From a bacterium (GTDB lineage Bacteria; Cyanobacteriota; Sericytochromatia; S15B-MN24; UBA4093), in NCBI GenBank assembly GCA_017744355.1, contig JAGIBK010000003.1, forward strand, positions 242,547 to 306,546: a DNA stretch of 64,000 nt, in the 5' to 3' direction. This document shows positions 49,418 through 58,741 of this stretch, one piece after another. The first letter of the stretch is position 1; each line of letters starts with the position of its first letter. Under the pieces are notes generated by a model. That model made no database searches and was not told where the DNA came from. It worked only from the letters and a program-made list of their open reading frames with translations. The translations under genes and the position numbers were made by a program.

Positions 49418-50221
49418 CTAGGACTTGGCGCGTGCGGCGCGGGCGGGCTTGGCCGGCCCCTCGATGCCCAGGTAACGATTGATGGCCGTGCGCAGGCGCA
49501 GGGCCGCCTGGGTGTGAAGCTGGCAGACGCGGGACTCGGTGACCCCCAGGACCTGGCCGATCTCCTTGAGGGTCAGGCCCTCGTGGTAATACAGGGCCAA
49601 GAGCTGCTTCTCGCGAGGGGGCAGGGCATCGATGGCCATGGCCAGCTGCTCGCGGAACTCGCGGTCCTCCAGCTGGGCGCTAGGACCCGGCCGGTCGTCC
49701 ATCATGGTGTCGACCCAGCTGAGGCTCTGGCCGTCCTCGCTGACCTGGACCAGCTCGTCGAGCGACAGGAAGGGCGAGGTCGCAGCCGACATCATGCCTG
49801 CGAGCTCGTCGGTCGAGATCCCCATGGACTGGGCAATCTCGGCCTCGCTCGCATGGCGGCCGAGGGAGGCTTCCAGCTGGCTAATGGCCGCCGAGAGCTC
49901 GCGGCCGCGGGCGCGGACCGAGCGCGGCACCCAGTCCTGGCTGCGCAGTTCGTCGATGATGGCCCCCCGGACCCGGGTCATGGCGAAGGTTTCGAACTTG
50001 ACGCCCCGCTCGGGCGAGAAGCGCTCGATGGCGTGGATCAGGCCGATGACGCCGTATCCGTACAGGTCGTCGTGGTCGATGGTCGCAGGCAGGGTGACGG
50101 CAAGGCGGCCCACCACGTAACGAACCAAGGGGGCGTACTGGAGGATCAGCTGCTCGCGGCTCTCTCGGTCACCCTCGGTCGTGAATTTCTTCCAGAGCTC
50201 AGCCGTGCCGGTGGCCGCCAT
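49418..50221 (-). CDS. fliA: Flagellar sigma factor sigma-28 (FliA/WhiG family)
   Basis: A 267-residue group-3 sigma factor: region 2 (DHDDLYGYGVIGLIHAIERF, shown as DLYGYGVIGLIHAIERF; FETFAMTRVRGAIIDELR), region 3 (VPRSVRARGRELSAAI), region 4 (LPPREKQLLALYYHEGLTLKEIG, as LPPREKQLLALYYHEG; VTESRVCQLHTQA). It directs RNA polymerase to late flagellar and chemotaxis promoters. A basic tail (KPARAARAKS) extends region 4. Last flagellar gene of the flhA-pilZ-membrane protein-fliA run. No anti-sigma FlgM is seen in the window. Confidence 0.93.
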   Translation of the reverse strand: MAATGTAELWKKFTTEGDRESREQLILQYAPLVRYVVGRLAVTLPATIDHDDLYGYGVIGLIHAIERFSPERGVKFETFAMTRVRGAIIDELRSQDWVPRSVRARGRELSAAISQLEASLGRHASEAEIAQSMGISTDELAGMMSAATSPFLSLDELVQVSEDGQSLSWVDTMMDDRPGPSAQLEDREFREQLAMAIDALPPREKQLLALYYHEGLTLKEIGQVLGVTESRVCQLHTQAALRLRTAINRYLGIEGPAKPARAARAKS

Positions 50222-50270
50222 TCAACCTCCTAAGGAACGCAGGGCATCCGCCCCATCATACCCGCGCGCG

Positions 50271-50606
50271 CTACTCCTCGCGCATGGTCTGCTGGACGAC
50301 TCGGGCGGCCTGGGCGAAGTCCATGGGCACGAAGTTCTCGGCCTGCGGCTTGAGATCCAGGGGCTCCACGCCCCCCTTGGTCTCGGGCAAGACCACGTCG
50401 AACGCGCTACCCTTGGGGGCCTTCTGCGCCGGAACGGTCGCCGCCCCCAGATAGTTGAGGCCGTACCCGATGAAGCCGCCCACCATGCCGCCCACCAGCC
50501 CGCGGACCATCGCCGTCTCCTCGGAGACCCCCGACAGGAGGGCCACCCCGAAGATCACGAAGGCGCTGAGAACCCCGAGCACCAAGCCCCAGTTCCGATC
50601 GGTCAT
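50271..50606 (-). CDS. Two-helix membrane protein in the flhA-fliA operon
   Basis: A 111-residue protein: two hydrophobic segments (WGLVLGVLSAFVIFGVALL; RGLVGGMVGGFIGYGLNYLG) and a soluble C-terminal half rich in acidic and Gln residues (LDLKPQAENFVPMDFAQAARVVQQTM). Its ATG overlaps the PilZ stop (ATGA). Position between pilZ and fliA suggests a flagellar or c-di-GMP-linked role, but no family is recognised. Confidence 0.7.
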   Translation of the reverse strand: MTDRNWGLVLGVLSAFVIFGVALLSGVSEETAMVRGLVGGMVGGFIGYGLNYLGAATVPAQKAPKGSAFDVVLPETKGGVEPLDLKPQAENFVPMDFAQAARVVQQTMREE

Positions 50607-51316
50607 CGCTCCAGCCACTCGCGATCGAGGCGGGCCTTGCGGGCCATCTCACGCTGGATCGAGAAGACGTAGCGCACCAGGCGGCTGCGAAGGCCCTCGT
50701 CCAGCTTGCCGAAGTCGACCCCCATCAGGACGCGGGGACCCTTGCGGGTCTGCACGCTCGAAGCGCGGACGACGGCGCCGACCACGAGGACCTCGCCCTC
50801 CTGGGGCAGCTCGAAGGTGATGCGGAGCCGGGTGTTGCGCGGCAGATCGACCGGCATCAAGAGCGAACAGCCGCCGCCCGAGAGATCCTGAACGTAAGCG
50901 GTGACCGGCGCGCCGTAATCATCGGGCTCGATGCCCTCGGGCAACTGCTCGCGCTGGCGGGCCTTGGCCTCTTCGGTCTGCTCGGGCTCCACCGTGCACG
51001 GCAGCGAGGCCGGCACCCGGACGAACTCCCGGCGTTGCACGCGGCGCACGTCATGCTCGGGCGGCAAGCCGAGCGTCAGACCTTCCGAGTTGACCACGAT
51101 CACCGGGCACTTGAGGGTGTAGACCGCATCGGGCAGGGTGAGCGAGACCGTGAGGTGATCCACCTCGACGGGAATCTTGAGACCGTGCCGCTGGGGCAGA
51201 GCCGTCTCGAAGGTACGATTGCCCATCCGCAGCACGACGGCCTGGCACGGCACGGTGCGGGCGCCGACAGGGACGAGCATCTGGAGGGTCTGACCCGGTT
51301 GAATCGGTAGCTTCAT
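50603..51316 (-). CDS. PilZ-domain flagellar brake-type protein (YcgR-like)
   Basis: A 237-residue protein with an N-terminal YcgR-type domain (about 5-95) and a PilZ domain (about 98-225). The c-di-GMP motifs are present: R-R-E-F-V-R-V (RxxxR) at about 96-102 and D-L-S-G-G-G-C (D/NxSxxG) at about 143-149. A 25-residue insertion of Gln/Glu residues lies between them. YcgR-like proteins bind c-di-GMP and slow flagellar rotation. It lies 12 bp after flhA. Confidence 0.88.
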   Translation of the reverse strand: MKLPIQPGQTLQMLVPVGARTVPCQAVVLRMGNRTFETALPQRHGLKIPVEVDHLTVSLTLPDAVYTLKCPVIVVNSEGLTLGLPPEHDVRRVQRREFVRVPASLPCTVEPEQTEEAKARQREQLPEGIEPDDYGAPVTAYVQDLSGGGCSLLMPVDLPRNTRLRITFELPQEGEVLVVGAVVRASSVQTRKGPRVLMGVDFGKLDEGLRSRLVRYVFSIQREMARKARLDREWLER

Positions 51317-51328
51317 CTCACTGATCCC

Positions 51329-53422
51329 TTAGAGGGCAATGACGCCGAGCGAGCGCACTTCGGTTTGAGGCGGCACTACCTCATTGTAAGCGAGCACCGA
51401 CAGGTTGGGGAACTTCCGCTCGATCAATCTCCTGAAAACCAGTCGCACCTTTGAGGAGCAGAGCACCACCGGCACGTGACCCTGGGCCATCAAACGCTCG
51501 ACCAGCTCGCTCATGTTGCGGATGAGACGGCTCGCCGTGCCGGGCTCCAGGGCGACGAACGCCCCTTGCTCGGTGACCTGGATAGAGTTGCCCAGGAGCT
51601 GCTCGAGGTTGGGATCGAGCGTCACCACCGACAGGGCGCCGTCGTGGCCGAGGGAGGCCTTGCAGATGGAGCGCGCGAGCGCTGCGCGGGCATGCTCGGT
51701 GAGCATGTCCAGGTCCTTGGTGATGCGAGCGTTGGTGGCGAGGCTTTCGAGCACCGGCAAGAGGTCGCGGACTGACACCCGGTCCTTGAGGAGGTTCTGG
51801 AGGATCCGCTGGATGTCGCCGACGCCCAAGAGGTCGGGCACCAGCTCGGTGACCACTGCGGGCGAGTCCTGCTTGATGTTATCCAGCAGGCCCTGCACGT
51901 CCTGGCGGGTGAGGATCTCGGGGGCGTGGGCCTTGATCACCTCGGTCAGGTGGGTGGCCACCACGCTCGACGCGTCGAAGACGGTGTAGCCCGCAAGCTC
52001 CGCGCGCTCCTTGAGGTCCTCGGTGATCCAGACCGCCGGCAAACCGAAGACCGGCTCGACCGTGGGGATCCCGTCGAGCTGCTCGACGGCCATCCCGGCG
52101 TTCATGGCCATGTAGTGGTCGATCTGGATCTCGCTGCGAGCGATCTCGATGCCGCGCAGGTTGATGCGGTACTCCTTGGGCTTGAGCTGGAGGTTGTCGC
52201 GCACGCGGATGGGCGGCAGCACCAGGCCCAGCTTGATCGCCGTCTGGCGGCGGATCATGGTGATGCGATCCAGCAAATCGCCCCCCTGGGCCGCGTCCAC
52301 CAAGGGGATCAGGCGGTAGCCGATCTCGAGCTCCATGGGGTCGACCTTGAGGAGGTTCATGACGTTCTCGGGGCCCTTGGGGGTCACGGCGGCCTCGGCC
52401 TCGTTCGCCTTGGCCGTCTCGGCCGCACGCTCGGCCTCCTGCTCGTTGCGCCGCAGGACGTAGGCCAACGCGCCGATCCCGCCGCCCACCATGAGGAAGG
52501 GCAGGAAGGGCAGGCCGGGGACCACCGACATGACCACCAGCATCGCCGAGACGATCATCAGGGGCTTGGGGTTGGCCAGGACCTGGTTGGCGATGTTCTG
52601 GCCCAGGTTCACGTCGGCGGCCGCGCGCGAGACCAGGATGCCCGTGCCGGTCGAGATGAGCAGGGCGGGGATCGCCGAGACCAGGCCGTCGCCGATGGTC
52701 AACAGGGTAAAGAGCTGCAGCGCCTGCATGATGTCGCGGTGCTGCTGGAAGACCCCGATCAGGATGCCGCCGACGATGTTGACGCCGGTGATGATGAGGC
52801 CCGCGATCGCATCGCCCTTGGTGAACTTGGTGGCACCGTCCATGGTCCCGTAGAAGTCGGCCTCGCGCTGGAGGGCCTTGCGGCGCTCCTTGGCCTGGTC
52901 CTCGTTGATGAGGCCGGCGTTGAGGTCGGCGTCGACCGCCATTTGCTTACCCGGCATGGCGTCCAGGGTGAAGCGGGCGGCCACTTCCGAGATGCGGCCC
53001 GAACCGTTGGTGATGACCATGAACTGGATGACGGTCAGGATCAAGAAGATGATGATCCCGACCACGTAGTTGCCCTGGACGACGAAGTTACCGAAGGCCT
53101 CGACCACGTGCCCCGCCTCGCCGTGCAGGAGGATCAGGCGCGAGGTCGAGACGTTCAGCGCGAGCCGGAAGAGCGTCAGGACCAGCAGCAGCGACGGGAA
53201 GGTGTTGAACTGGACGGGCTCCAGGACATAGAGTGAGATGAGCAGCATCAAGAGGCTGCCCGTGATGTTCAGGACCAGGAAGATGTCCAGCAGCGCGCTC
53301 GGCAGCGGGATGATGAGCATCCCCACGATCACCACCATGATGATCGCGAGCACGAGATCGCTCTGCTGGATGATTCGGTTGAGGCCGGAGGCCGGGGACT
53401 TTATCGCTGCACCGGTTGCCAT
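51329..53422 (-). CDS. flhA: Flagellar type III export protein FlhA
   Basis: A 697-residue FlhA. The N-terminal half has about eight membrane helices and the FHIPEP family core (LVLTLFRLALNVSTSRLIL, shown in part as TLFRLALNVSTSRLIL; AARFTLDAMPGKQMAVDADL; GDAIAGLIITGVNIVGGI). The cytoplasmic half (about 350-697) forms the export-gate ring that docks chaperone-substrate complexes. Length is normal. First gene of the run to fliA. The ATG has only a weak ribosome site. Confidence 0.96.
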   Translation of the reverse strand: MATGAAIKSPASGLNRIIQQSDLVLAIIMVVIVGMLIIPLPSALLDIFLVLNITGSLLMLLISLYVLEPVQFNTFPSLLLVLTLFRLALNVSTSRLILLHGEAGHVVEAFGNFVVQGNYVVGIIIFLILTVIQFMVITNGSGRISEVAARFTLDAMPGKQMAVDADLNAGLINEDQAKERRKALQREADFYGTMDGATKFTKGDAIAGLIITGVNIVGGILIGVFQQHRDIMQALQLFTLLTIGDGLVSAIPALLISTGTGILVSRAAADVNLGQNIANQVLANPKPLMIVSAMLVVMSVVPGLPFLPFLMVGGGIGALAYVLRRNEQEAERAAETAKANEAEAAVTPKGPENVMNLLKVDPMELEIGYRLIPLVDAAQGGDLLDRITMIRRQTAIKLGLVLPPIRVRDNLQLKPKEYRINLRGIEIARSEIQIDHYMAMNAGMAVEQLDGIPTVEPVFGLPAVWITEDLKERAELAGYTVFDASSVVATHLTEVIKAHAPEILTRQDVQGLLDNIKQDSPAVVTELVPDLLGVGDIQRILQNLLKDRVSVRDLLPVLESLATNARITKDLDMLTEHARAALARSICKASLGHDGALSVVTLDPNLEQLLGNSIQVTEQGAFVALEPGTASRLIRNMSELVERLMAQGHVPVVLCSSKVRLVFRRLIERKFPNLSVLAYNEVVPPQTEVRSLGVIAL

Positions 53423-53529
53423 GATTGCATCTTACGCGCGAGAGCGTTTCCTTAAACGCACAGGCTGCCACGCTCGCCCCCATTGTACAACCAACCGGAC
53501 CGGCAGGACGGCTTTTCCGTCCGAAAGTA

Positions 53530-53582
53530 GGGACTAAAGTCCCAAGCATGGGACGTATGGCCCCTCCTATAGTGAAGGGGCC
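53530..53582 (+). promoter_or_regulatory. Palindrome cluster around the -10 region of the chemoreceptor gene
   Basis: GGGAC-TAAA-GTCCC-AAGCAT-GGGAC (53530-53554) can fold in two exclusive ways. GGCCCCT (53559-53565) and AGGGGCC (53576-53582) bracket a TATAGT (53568-53573), a possible -10. It could be an operator overlapping a promoter. No good -35 is seen. Confidence 0.4.
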
Positions 53583-53610
53583 CATCGTTCCTTCGTTACA
53601 AGGAGAAGCC

Positions 53611-55668
53611 ATGCGCTTTACGCTTCGCGTCCGCATCCTTTCGGGATTCCTCGTCATGATTGCTCTGATCGCGGGGCTCGGGGTGGGCTCGATCCTCTCC
53701 GTCCAGCGCGTGCAGGGCTTGCTCGCCGCGACCTACCAAAAGGACCTGACGGGCCTCAACGAGAGCGCCGAGACCCTCGCCCAGCTCCACAACCTGCGGG
53801 TAGGGGCCCACCGCTACGTCGGCGCTCCCACCCCGGAGCGCGGAGCGCGGATCGCTTCGACCCTCGACGGCGATCTCACCGACTTCAAGAAGATGCTCGT
53901 TTCGCTCGAGCAGCTGGACGCGGTCAAAGAGGGGCAGGTCTCGCTGAGCACCTTCAACACCGAGACCGAGGCCTTCATCGGCATCGTTCGGCAGGCCATG
54001 GTCCAGAAGCAGACCCGTGGCGCCGCCGAAGCCGCCTGGCTCCTGGAGCGCGACGGGCGCGATCGCTTCCTCAAAGCCGAAGAAGCCATCCAGCAGCTCC
54101 ACGACCGGATCCAGGCCGATGCCAAGGCACGCTACGAGGCCTCGGTGCAGGATGCCCAGCGATCGCTCGCCCTGACCCTCGGCTTCATCGTGGTGGCCCT
54201 CGGCGCAGCACTCGCGATGGCCTGGGTGCTCGCGCGCTCCATCGTGAACCCCATCCAGCGCATGCAGATCGCCGCCCAGGCGATCGCCCGCGGCGAGCTG
54301 GACCAGGACGTGCGCGAGGCGCGCCAGGACGAGCTCGGCGACATGGCGCAGAGCTTCCAGGAAATGACCGGCTACCTCAAGGAGGTCGCCCACGTGGCGA
54401 GTGCCATGAGCGACGGGGACCTCAGCCGGAGCCTCACCCCCAAGAGCGAGCGTGACCGGCTCGGCACCGCCGTCGCCCACATGATCGAGAGCCTGCGCGA
54501 CATGGTCCAGCGGGTGCGCGCCGCTTCGGACGCGGTGGAGGCCGAAGCCCACCAGATCGCAGGCTCCAGCACCGAGCTGTCGGCCTCGGTCGCCCTCCAG
54601 GCCTCGAGCGCCGAGGAGACCTCGGCGGCCATGGAGGAGATGGCCGCCAACCTCCAGTCGGTGGATGCGACCGTCCAGACCATGGACCGCAAGGTGAGCC
54701 TGGTGCGAGCCGAGTCGGACGCGCTGGGCGCCGCCGTCACCCAGACCTCGAGCTCCATCTCGGAGCTCGCCGCGAGCATCCAGCAGGTGGCGGGCAACGT
54801 TTCGAACGCCAACCGGGTGGCCGGGGAAGCCTCCGAGGCGGCGAACGCCGGTGAGACGGCGGTCTCCCAGACCGTCGCCGGCATGAAGGCGATCGCCGAG
54901 ACCATGGGCGGCATCCGCAAGACCATCCAGGTGCTCGATCAACGCTCAAGCGAGATCGGTGCTATCATCGAGGTGATCGACGACATCGCCGAGCAGACCA
55001 ACCTCCTGGCCCTCAACGCGGCCATCGAGGCGGCCCGTGCCGGCGAAGCGGGCCGCGGCTTCGCGGTCGTCGCCGACGAAGTCCGCAAGCTCGCCGAGCG
55101 CTCGGCCCGCGCCACCAAGGAGATCGGGGATCTCATCAAGGGGATCCAAGCCGAGACCGCCCAGGCGGTCCACGTGACCCAGGAAGGCGCCACCAAGGTC
55201 GAAGAGGGCTCTAAGCTCGCAAGCCACACCGGCGAGGCCCTCGGCCGCATCCGCACGGCAGCCGTGCAGGTCACCCAGTTGCTCGGCGAGGTCGTCGCCG
55301 CCACCGACGAGCAGGCCCGAGCCGGCAGTCAGATCGTGGCGGCCACCGAGCAGATGGCCACCATCAACGACCACGTCACCGGCGCGGTGGCCGAGATGGA
55401 GCAGCTGGCCAAGAGCGTCTCCTACGCCACCGCCGAGCAGCGCCAGGGCTCCGAGCAGGTCGTGCTCGCGGTCGACAGCCTCAACCGCAGCTCGCGCGAG
55501 GCCGCCGGCGCCACCGAGCAGGTCGCCCGCACGGCCGACGACCTCACCGAGCAGGCACGGCGCCTGCAAGAGGCCGTGGCCTTCTTCAAGCTCACCGCCT
55601 CGGCTCGCCCGACCGCACCCGGCGCCGAGCGGCCCCTGGCCCTCTCGGCCTCGCGCCCCTCACGATAA
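53611..55668 (+). CDS. Methyl-accepting chemotaxis protein
   Basis: A 685-residue transmembrane chemoreceptor. TM1 about 9-30; a periplasmic four-helix-bundle sensor about 31-190 ([19 protein letters not shown]); TM2 about 192-215; HAMP about 215-270, with a second HAMP-like segment ([20 protein letters not shown]). The signalling coiled coil has the conserved tip [32 protein letters not shown], here intact. No CheR/CheB-binding pentapeptide ends the protein. It signals to CheA/CheW. AAGGAG precedes the ATG. A porin-like gene follows after 9 bp. Confidence 0.95.
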   Translation: MRFTLRVRILSGFLVMIALIAGLGVGSILSVQRVQGLLAATYQKDLTGLNESAETLAQLHNLRVGAHRYVGAPTPERGARIASTLDGDLTDFKKMLVSLEQLDAVKEGQVSLSTFNTETEAFIGIVRQAMVQKQTRGAAEAAWLLERDGRDRFLKAEEAIQQLHDRIQADAKARYEASVQDAQRSLALTLGFIVVALGAALAMAWVLARSIVNPIQRMQIAAQAIARGELDQDVREARQDELGDMAQSFQEMTGYLKEVAHVASAMSDGDLSRSLTPKSERDRLGTAVAHMIESLRDMVQRVRAASDAVEAEAHQIAGSSTELSASVALQASSAEETSAAMEEMAANLQSVDATVQTMDRKVSLVRAESDALGAAVTQTSSSISELAASIQQVAGNVSNANRVAGEASEAANAGETAVSQTVAGMKAIAETMGGIRKTIQVLDQRSSEIGAIIEVIDDIAEQTNLLALNAAIEAARAGEAGRGFAVVADEVRKLAERSARATKEIGDLIKGIQAETAQAVHVTQEGATKVEEGSKLASHTGEALGRIRTAAVQVTQLLGEVVAATDEQARAGSQIVAATEQMATINDHVTGAVAEMEQLAKSVSYATAEQRQGSEQVVLAVDSLNRSSREAAGATEQVARTADDLTEQARRLQEAVAFFKLTASARPTAPGAERPLALSASRPSR

Positions 55669-55677
55669 GGAGCCCCC

Positions 55678-56688
55678 ATGACCCTTCCCTCGTCTCTTCT
55701 CCCCGGCCTCGCGATCTTCTCGGCCCTCTTCCCCGCTGCCGCTCCGGCCGCCGAGGCCAAGCCCGAGGCCTCGGTCTCGGGGGTCGTCTTCGCCGACTAC
55801 AGCGCCCCCACCTCGGGGGGCCTGGCGGGCTTCAACCTGACGCGGGCCTTCCTCACGGGCAAGGTCCGCTTCGACAACGTCTGGTCGGGCGTCATCACCC
55901 TCAACCCTTACTCCGAGCCCCAGCCCAACGGCGGTGTCGCTCCCCACGACGTCCTGCTCCAGAACGCCTACCTCCAGGCGGACGGCCTCTACCCCGGCGG
56001 TAGCCTGCAGCTGGGCATGGTGACCCTGCCCTGGACCGAGTACGAGTACGCCTTCTGGGGCTACCGCATGCTGGGAACCGTCCCGCTCGCGGGCGGCATC
56101 GGCAAGGGGGCCACCTACGTCGGCACCTGGGACAAGGGGCTCAAGGCCATGGGCGAGAACGGCCCCCTCAGCTACGCCCTGGCTGTCTCCAACGGAGAGG
56201 GCTTCCGCGCCAACGAGGCGGACGGCTTCAAGGCCTGGCAGGGGCGCGTGAGCCTCACGGCCCCCATCGGCCTGGAGCTGACGGCGCTCGGCGAGCGGAG
56301 CCCGAGCGCCAGCAAGGCCGTCAGCGATCGCGCCTCGGTCCTCTTGGGCTTCAAGAGCGACACCTTCCGCTGCGCCCTCCAGGGCACCCGCCTCTGGGAC
56401 CAGGTGAGCGAGACGGCCCCCTTGAGCATGGGCCACGTGCTCAGCGCCTTCGAGGTCGCCACCCTGCCCATCCCGGGGGTGCCGGGCGTCGAGCTGCTCT
56501 TGCGCGGCGACTACATCGAGCCCAGCCAGACGACTCCCGGCGACGAGCGCCTGGAGGCCATCGCGGGCCTCTCCTTCAAGCCCACCAAGGGCGTCACCCT
56601 CGCGCTCGACAACCAGAATATCACCCGCTACGGCGCGACGACCACCAACACCAACGTGGTCGCCCTGCACACCAGTCTGACGTTCTAG
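55678..56688 (+). CDS. Porin-like outer-membrane barrel co-transcribed with the chemoreceptor
   Basis: A 336-residue exported barrel. Signal peptide about 1-25 (FPAAAPAAEA). Strand-like segments run through the whole mature chain (GVVFADYSAPTSGG, GVITLNPYSEPQPNGG, SLQLGMVTLPWTEYEYAFWG, LTALGERSP, VTLALDNQNITRYG) and the last residue is Phe. This is the layout of phosphate-selective or general porins (OprO/P-like). AAGGAG sits 5 bp before the ATG, 9 bp after the chemoreceptor stop. Solute is unknown; pairing with a receptor suggests uptake and sensing of the same compound. Confidence 0.72.
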   Translation: MTLPSSLLPGLAIFSALFPAAAPAAEAKPEASVSGVVFADYSAPTSGGLAGFNLTRAFLTGKVRFDNVWSGVITLNPYSEPQPNGGVAPHDVLLQNAYLQADGLYPGGSLQLGMVTLPWTEYEYAFWGYRMLGTVPLAGGIGKGATYVGTWDKGLKAMGENGPLSYALAVSNGEGFRANEADGFKAWQGRVSLTAPIGLELTALGERSPSASKAVSDRASVLLGFKSDTFRCALQGTRLWDQVSETAPLSMGHVLSAFEVATLPIPGVPGVELLLRGDYIEPSQTTPGDERLEAIAGLSFKPTKGVTLALDNQNITRYGATTTNTNVVALHTSLTF

Positions 56689-56691
56689 CCC

Positions 56692-56743
56692 TTCACGCGC
56701 GAAGCCCCGGCGACCGAAAGATCGCCGGGGCTTCGCGCGTGAA
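56692..56743. terminator. Perfect 22-bp bidirectional terminator
   Basis: 56692-56713 pairs perfectly with 56722-56743 around an 8-nt loop. It lies 3 bp after the porin stop and 5 bp before the convergent cheB stop. Sequence is related to the hairpin at 24479-24525. Confidence 0.85.
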
Positions 56744-56748
56744 AGGGA

Positions 56749-57873
56749 CTAGGAAGAGCCCACCAAGGTGGTCAGGGCCGTCGGGATGGAGCCGAGGGGC
56801 AGGACCCGGTCCACCACCCCGGCCTCGAAGACGGTACGGGGCATGCCGTAGACCACGCTGGTCGCCTCGTCCTGGGACCAGATCTCGCCGCCGCGCCCCT
56901 TGATGGCGGTCGCGCCCGCGGTGCCGTCGTTGCCCATGCCGGTCATGATGACCGCGAGGGCCTTGGGGCCGACCACCTGCGCGATCGAGGCGAAGAGGAC
57001 ATCCACCGAGGGCTTGTGCCAGGTCTTGGTCGTCGAGGCGTCCATGGTGCGGCAGACCAGGTGGCTGCCCTCCCGCTTCAGGACCAGGTGGGTCCCCGCC
57101 GGAGCGATCAGAGCCTTCTTGGGCTCGACCACCTCACCGTCCATCGCCTCGCGGATGGTCATCGGGCAGATGCGGTTGAGGCGCTCGGCCAGGGGCTTGG
57201 TGAAGCCGGGGGGCATGTGCTGCACCACCACGATCCCCACCGGAAAGTCCCCGGGCAGGGCGCTGAACAGGGACTGAAGGGCGGGCGGGCCACCCGTCGA
57301 GATCCCGATCCCGATCACCTCGGGCACCCGGGAGCCCGCCGGGCGCACCGACGGAGTGGGAGCCACGGGGGCCTGCGGCTTGGCGGCAGCCGGTGCCGGG
57401 GCCTGGTGACCGAGCGTGGCCGCATGGACGGAAGCCGTCCCGTGGAGGCCCGTCAGGCGCCGCTTGGAGCGGCGCGAGTGCGCCGCCGCGCGGACCTTCT
57501 CGCGCAGCTCGCGCTCCACCCCCAGCACGTCGATCATGGACGACTCGGGCTTGGGCACGAAGTCGAAGGCCCCCAGCGAGAGGGCCGTCAGGGTGGCCGT
57601 CGCCCCGTTCTGGGTCAGGGTGCTCATCATGATGACGGGCAGCGGGGTCTCATCCATGATCTTCTTGAGGGCGGTCAGGCCGTCCATGACCGGCATCTCG
57701 ATGTCCATGGTCACGACGTCCGGCTGCAGCGTCCGGATCGCCTCCAGGCCCTGGGCGCCGTCCCCCACGCTACCCACAATCTCGATCTCGGGATCGGCGG
57801 TGAGCATGCGGGCGATCGCCCGGCGCATGAAGGCCGAGTCGTCGACGATCAAAACGCGGATGGAATCGGTCAT
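56749..57873 (-). CDS. cheB: Chemotaxis glutamate methylesterase/deamidase CheB
   Basis: A 374-residue CheB. The receiver domain (1-125) has acidic D11/D12 and the phosphorylated D57 (VTMDIEMPVMDG). A Pro/Ala linker spans about 145-180. The methylesterase domain (about 185-370) has the catalytic Ser in GIGISTGGPPA, His in VVQHMPPGF and Asp in MTGMGNDG. It removes receptor methyl groups when phosphorylated by CheA. Its ATG overlaps the cheR stop (ATGA). Last gene of the che operon. Confidence 0.95.
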   Translation of the reverse strand: MTDSIRVLIVDDSAFMRRAIARMLTADPEIEIVGSVGDGAQGLEAIRTLQPDVVTMDIEMPVMDGLTALKKIMDETPLPVIMMSTLTQNGATATLTALSLGAFDFVPKPESSMIDVLGVERELREKVRAAAHSRRSKRRLTGLHGTASVHAATLGHQAPAPAAAKPQAPVAPTPSVRPAGSRVPEVIGIGISTGGPPALQSLFSALPGDFPVGIVVVQHMPPGFTKPLAERLNRICPMTIREAMDGEVVEPKKALIAPAGTHLVLKREGSHLVCRTMDASTTKTWHKPSVDVLFASIAQVVGPKALAVIMTGMGNDGTAGATAIKGRGGEIWSQDEATSVVYGMPRTVFEAGVVDRVLPLGSIPTALTTLVGSS

Positions 57874-58733
57874 AGCGCTGCTTTCTGCACCTCGGACGCC
57901 GGCTTGTAGTAAACCATGGCGCGATGGACGGGATCGGGCAAGAACGAGGTCCCGAGGGTCAACAGCGACTCGGAGTGGCCCAAGAGCAGGTACCCGCCGG
58001 GATTGAGGGCCTGGAAGAACAGATCCACCAGGCGGCGCTGAGTCGGCTGGTCAAAGTAGATCAGCAGGTTGCGGCACAGGATCACGTCAAAGCCCTTGTA
58101 ACCAGGCCACTTGGCCATCTCCAGCAGGTTCCCCTGCCGGAAGGCCACCGACTTGCGCAGCCGTTCTTGGATCCGGTAGCGATCGCCTTCCTGCTTGAAC
58201 CAGCGCTCGAGCTGAGCCTGGTCGGTGGCCCGGAAGGCCGCCTTGGGGTAGAGGCCTTCCTTGGCCTGCTCCACCACCGGCCCATCGATGTCCACCCCGT
58301 GGATCTCGACGTTCCAGCCCACCAGATTGGCGGGCCCCTGCTCCAGGAGCATGGCGAGGGTGTAGGGCTCGGCTCCGGTCGAGCAGGGCGCGCTCAAGAG
58401 CTTGAGGTGACGCCGGGTGGCGTTGCGCCGCTGCAACTCGGGGATCAGGTGGTTGCGCAGGATCTCGAGCTGGTGCATCTCGCGGAAGAAGTAGGTCTCG
58501 TTGATCGTCACCAGCGGGATCACCGCCGTCCAGGCCTTGCCCGCCCCGAAGGCCATCTCACGCATGAGCTGGTCGCCGAGCGCCGAGAGGCTGGGACAGT
58601 TGATCTCGCGCATCACCCCTTCGAGCTTGGGGACAAGCGCCTGGAGCTTGGGTTCTTCGAGCCGCAGGCCCGCGTGCGCTTGGATCAGGTCACGCAGGCG
58701 CAGCAGATCGCCATGGGTCTTGGGGTCCAGCAT
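57870..58733 (-). CDS. cheR: Chemotaxis protein methyltransferase CheR
   Basis: A 287-residue SAM-dependent methyltransferase for receptor glutamates. N-terminal helical domain (LRDLIQAHAGLRLEE) and catalytic domain with TINETYFFRE, LSAPCSTGAEPYTLAM (SAM-binding loop) and FDVILCRNLLIYFD. The usual S-x-G-E-E-x-Y becomes STGAEPY here. No beta-subdomain loss is evident. Lies between cheA (8 bp) and cheB (overlap). Confidence 0.95.
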   Translation of the reverse strand: MLDPKTHGDLLRLRDLIQAHAGLRLEEPKLQALVPKLEGVMREINCPSLSALGDQLMREMAFGAGKAWTAVIPLVTINETYFFREMHQLEILRNHLIPELQRRNATRRHLKLLSAPCSTGAEPYTLAMLLEQGPANLVGWNVEIHGVDIDGPVVEQAKEGLYPKAAFRATDQAQLERWFKQEGDRYRIQERLRKSVAFRQGNLLEMAKWPGYKGFDVILCRNLLIYFDQPTQRRLVDLFFQALNPGGYLLLGHSESLLTLGTSFLPDPVHRAMVYYKPASEVQKAAL

Positions 58734-58741
58734 GGGGTGTC

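Noticed and set aside
53535..53560. Sigma-28 (FliA) promoter for the chemoreceptor (TAAAG seen at 53535)
   Set aside because: No GCCGATAA-like -10 occurs at the right spacing; only a weak GACGTATG at 13 bp.
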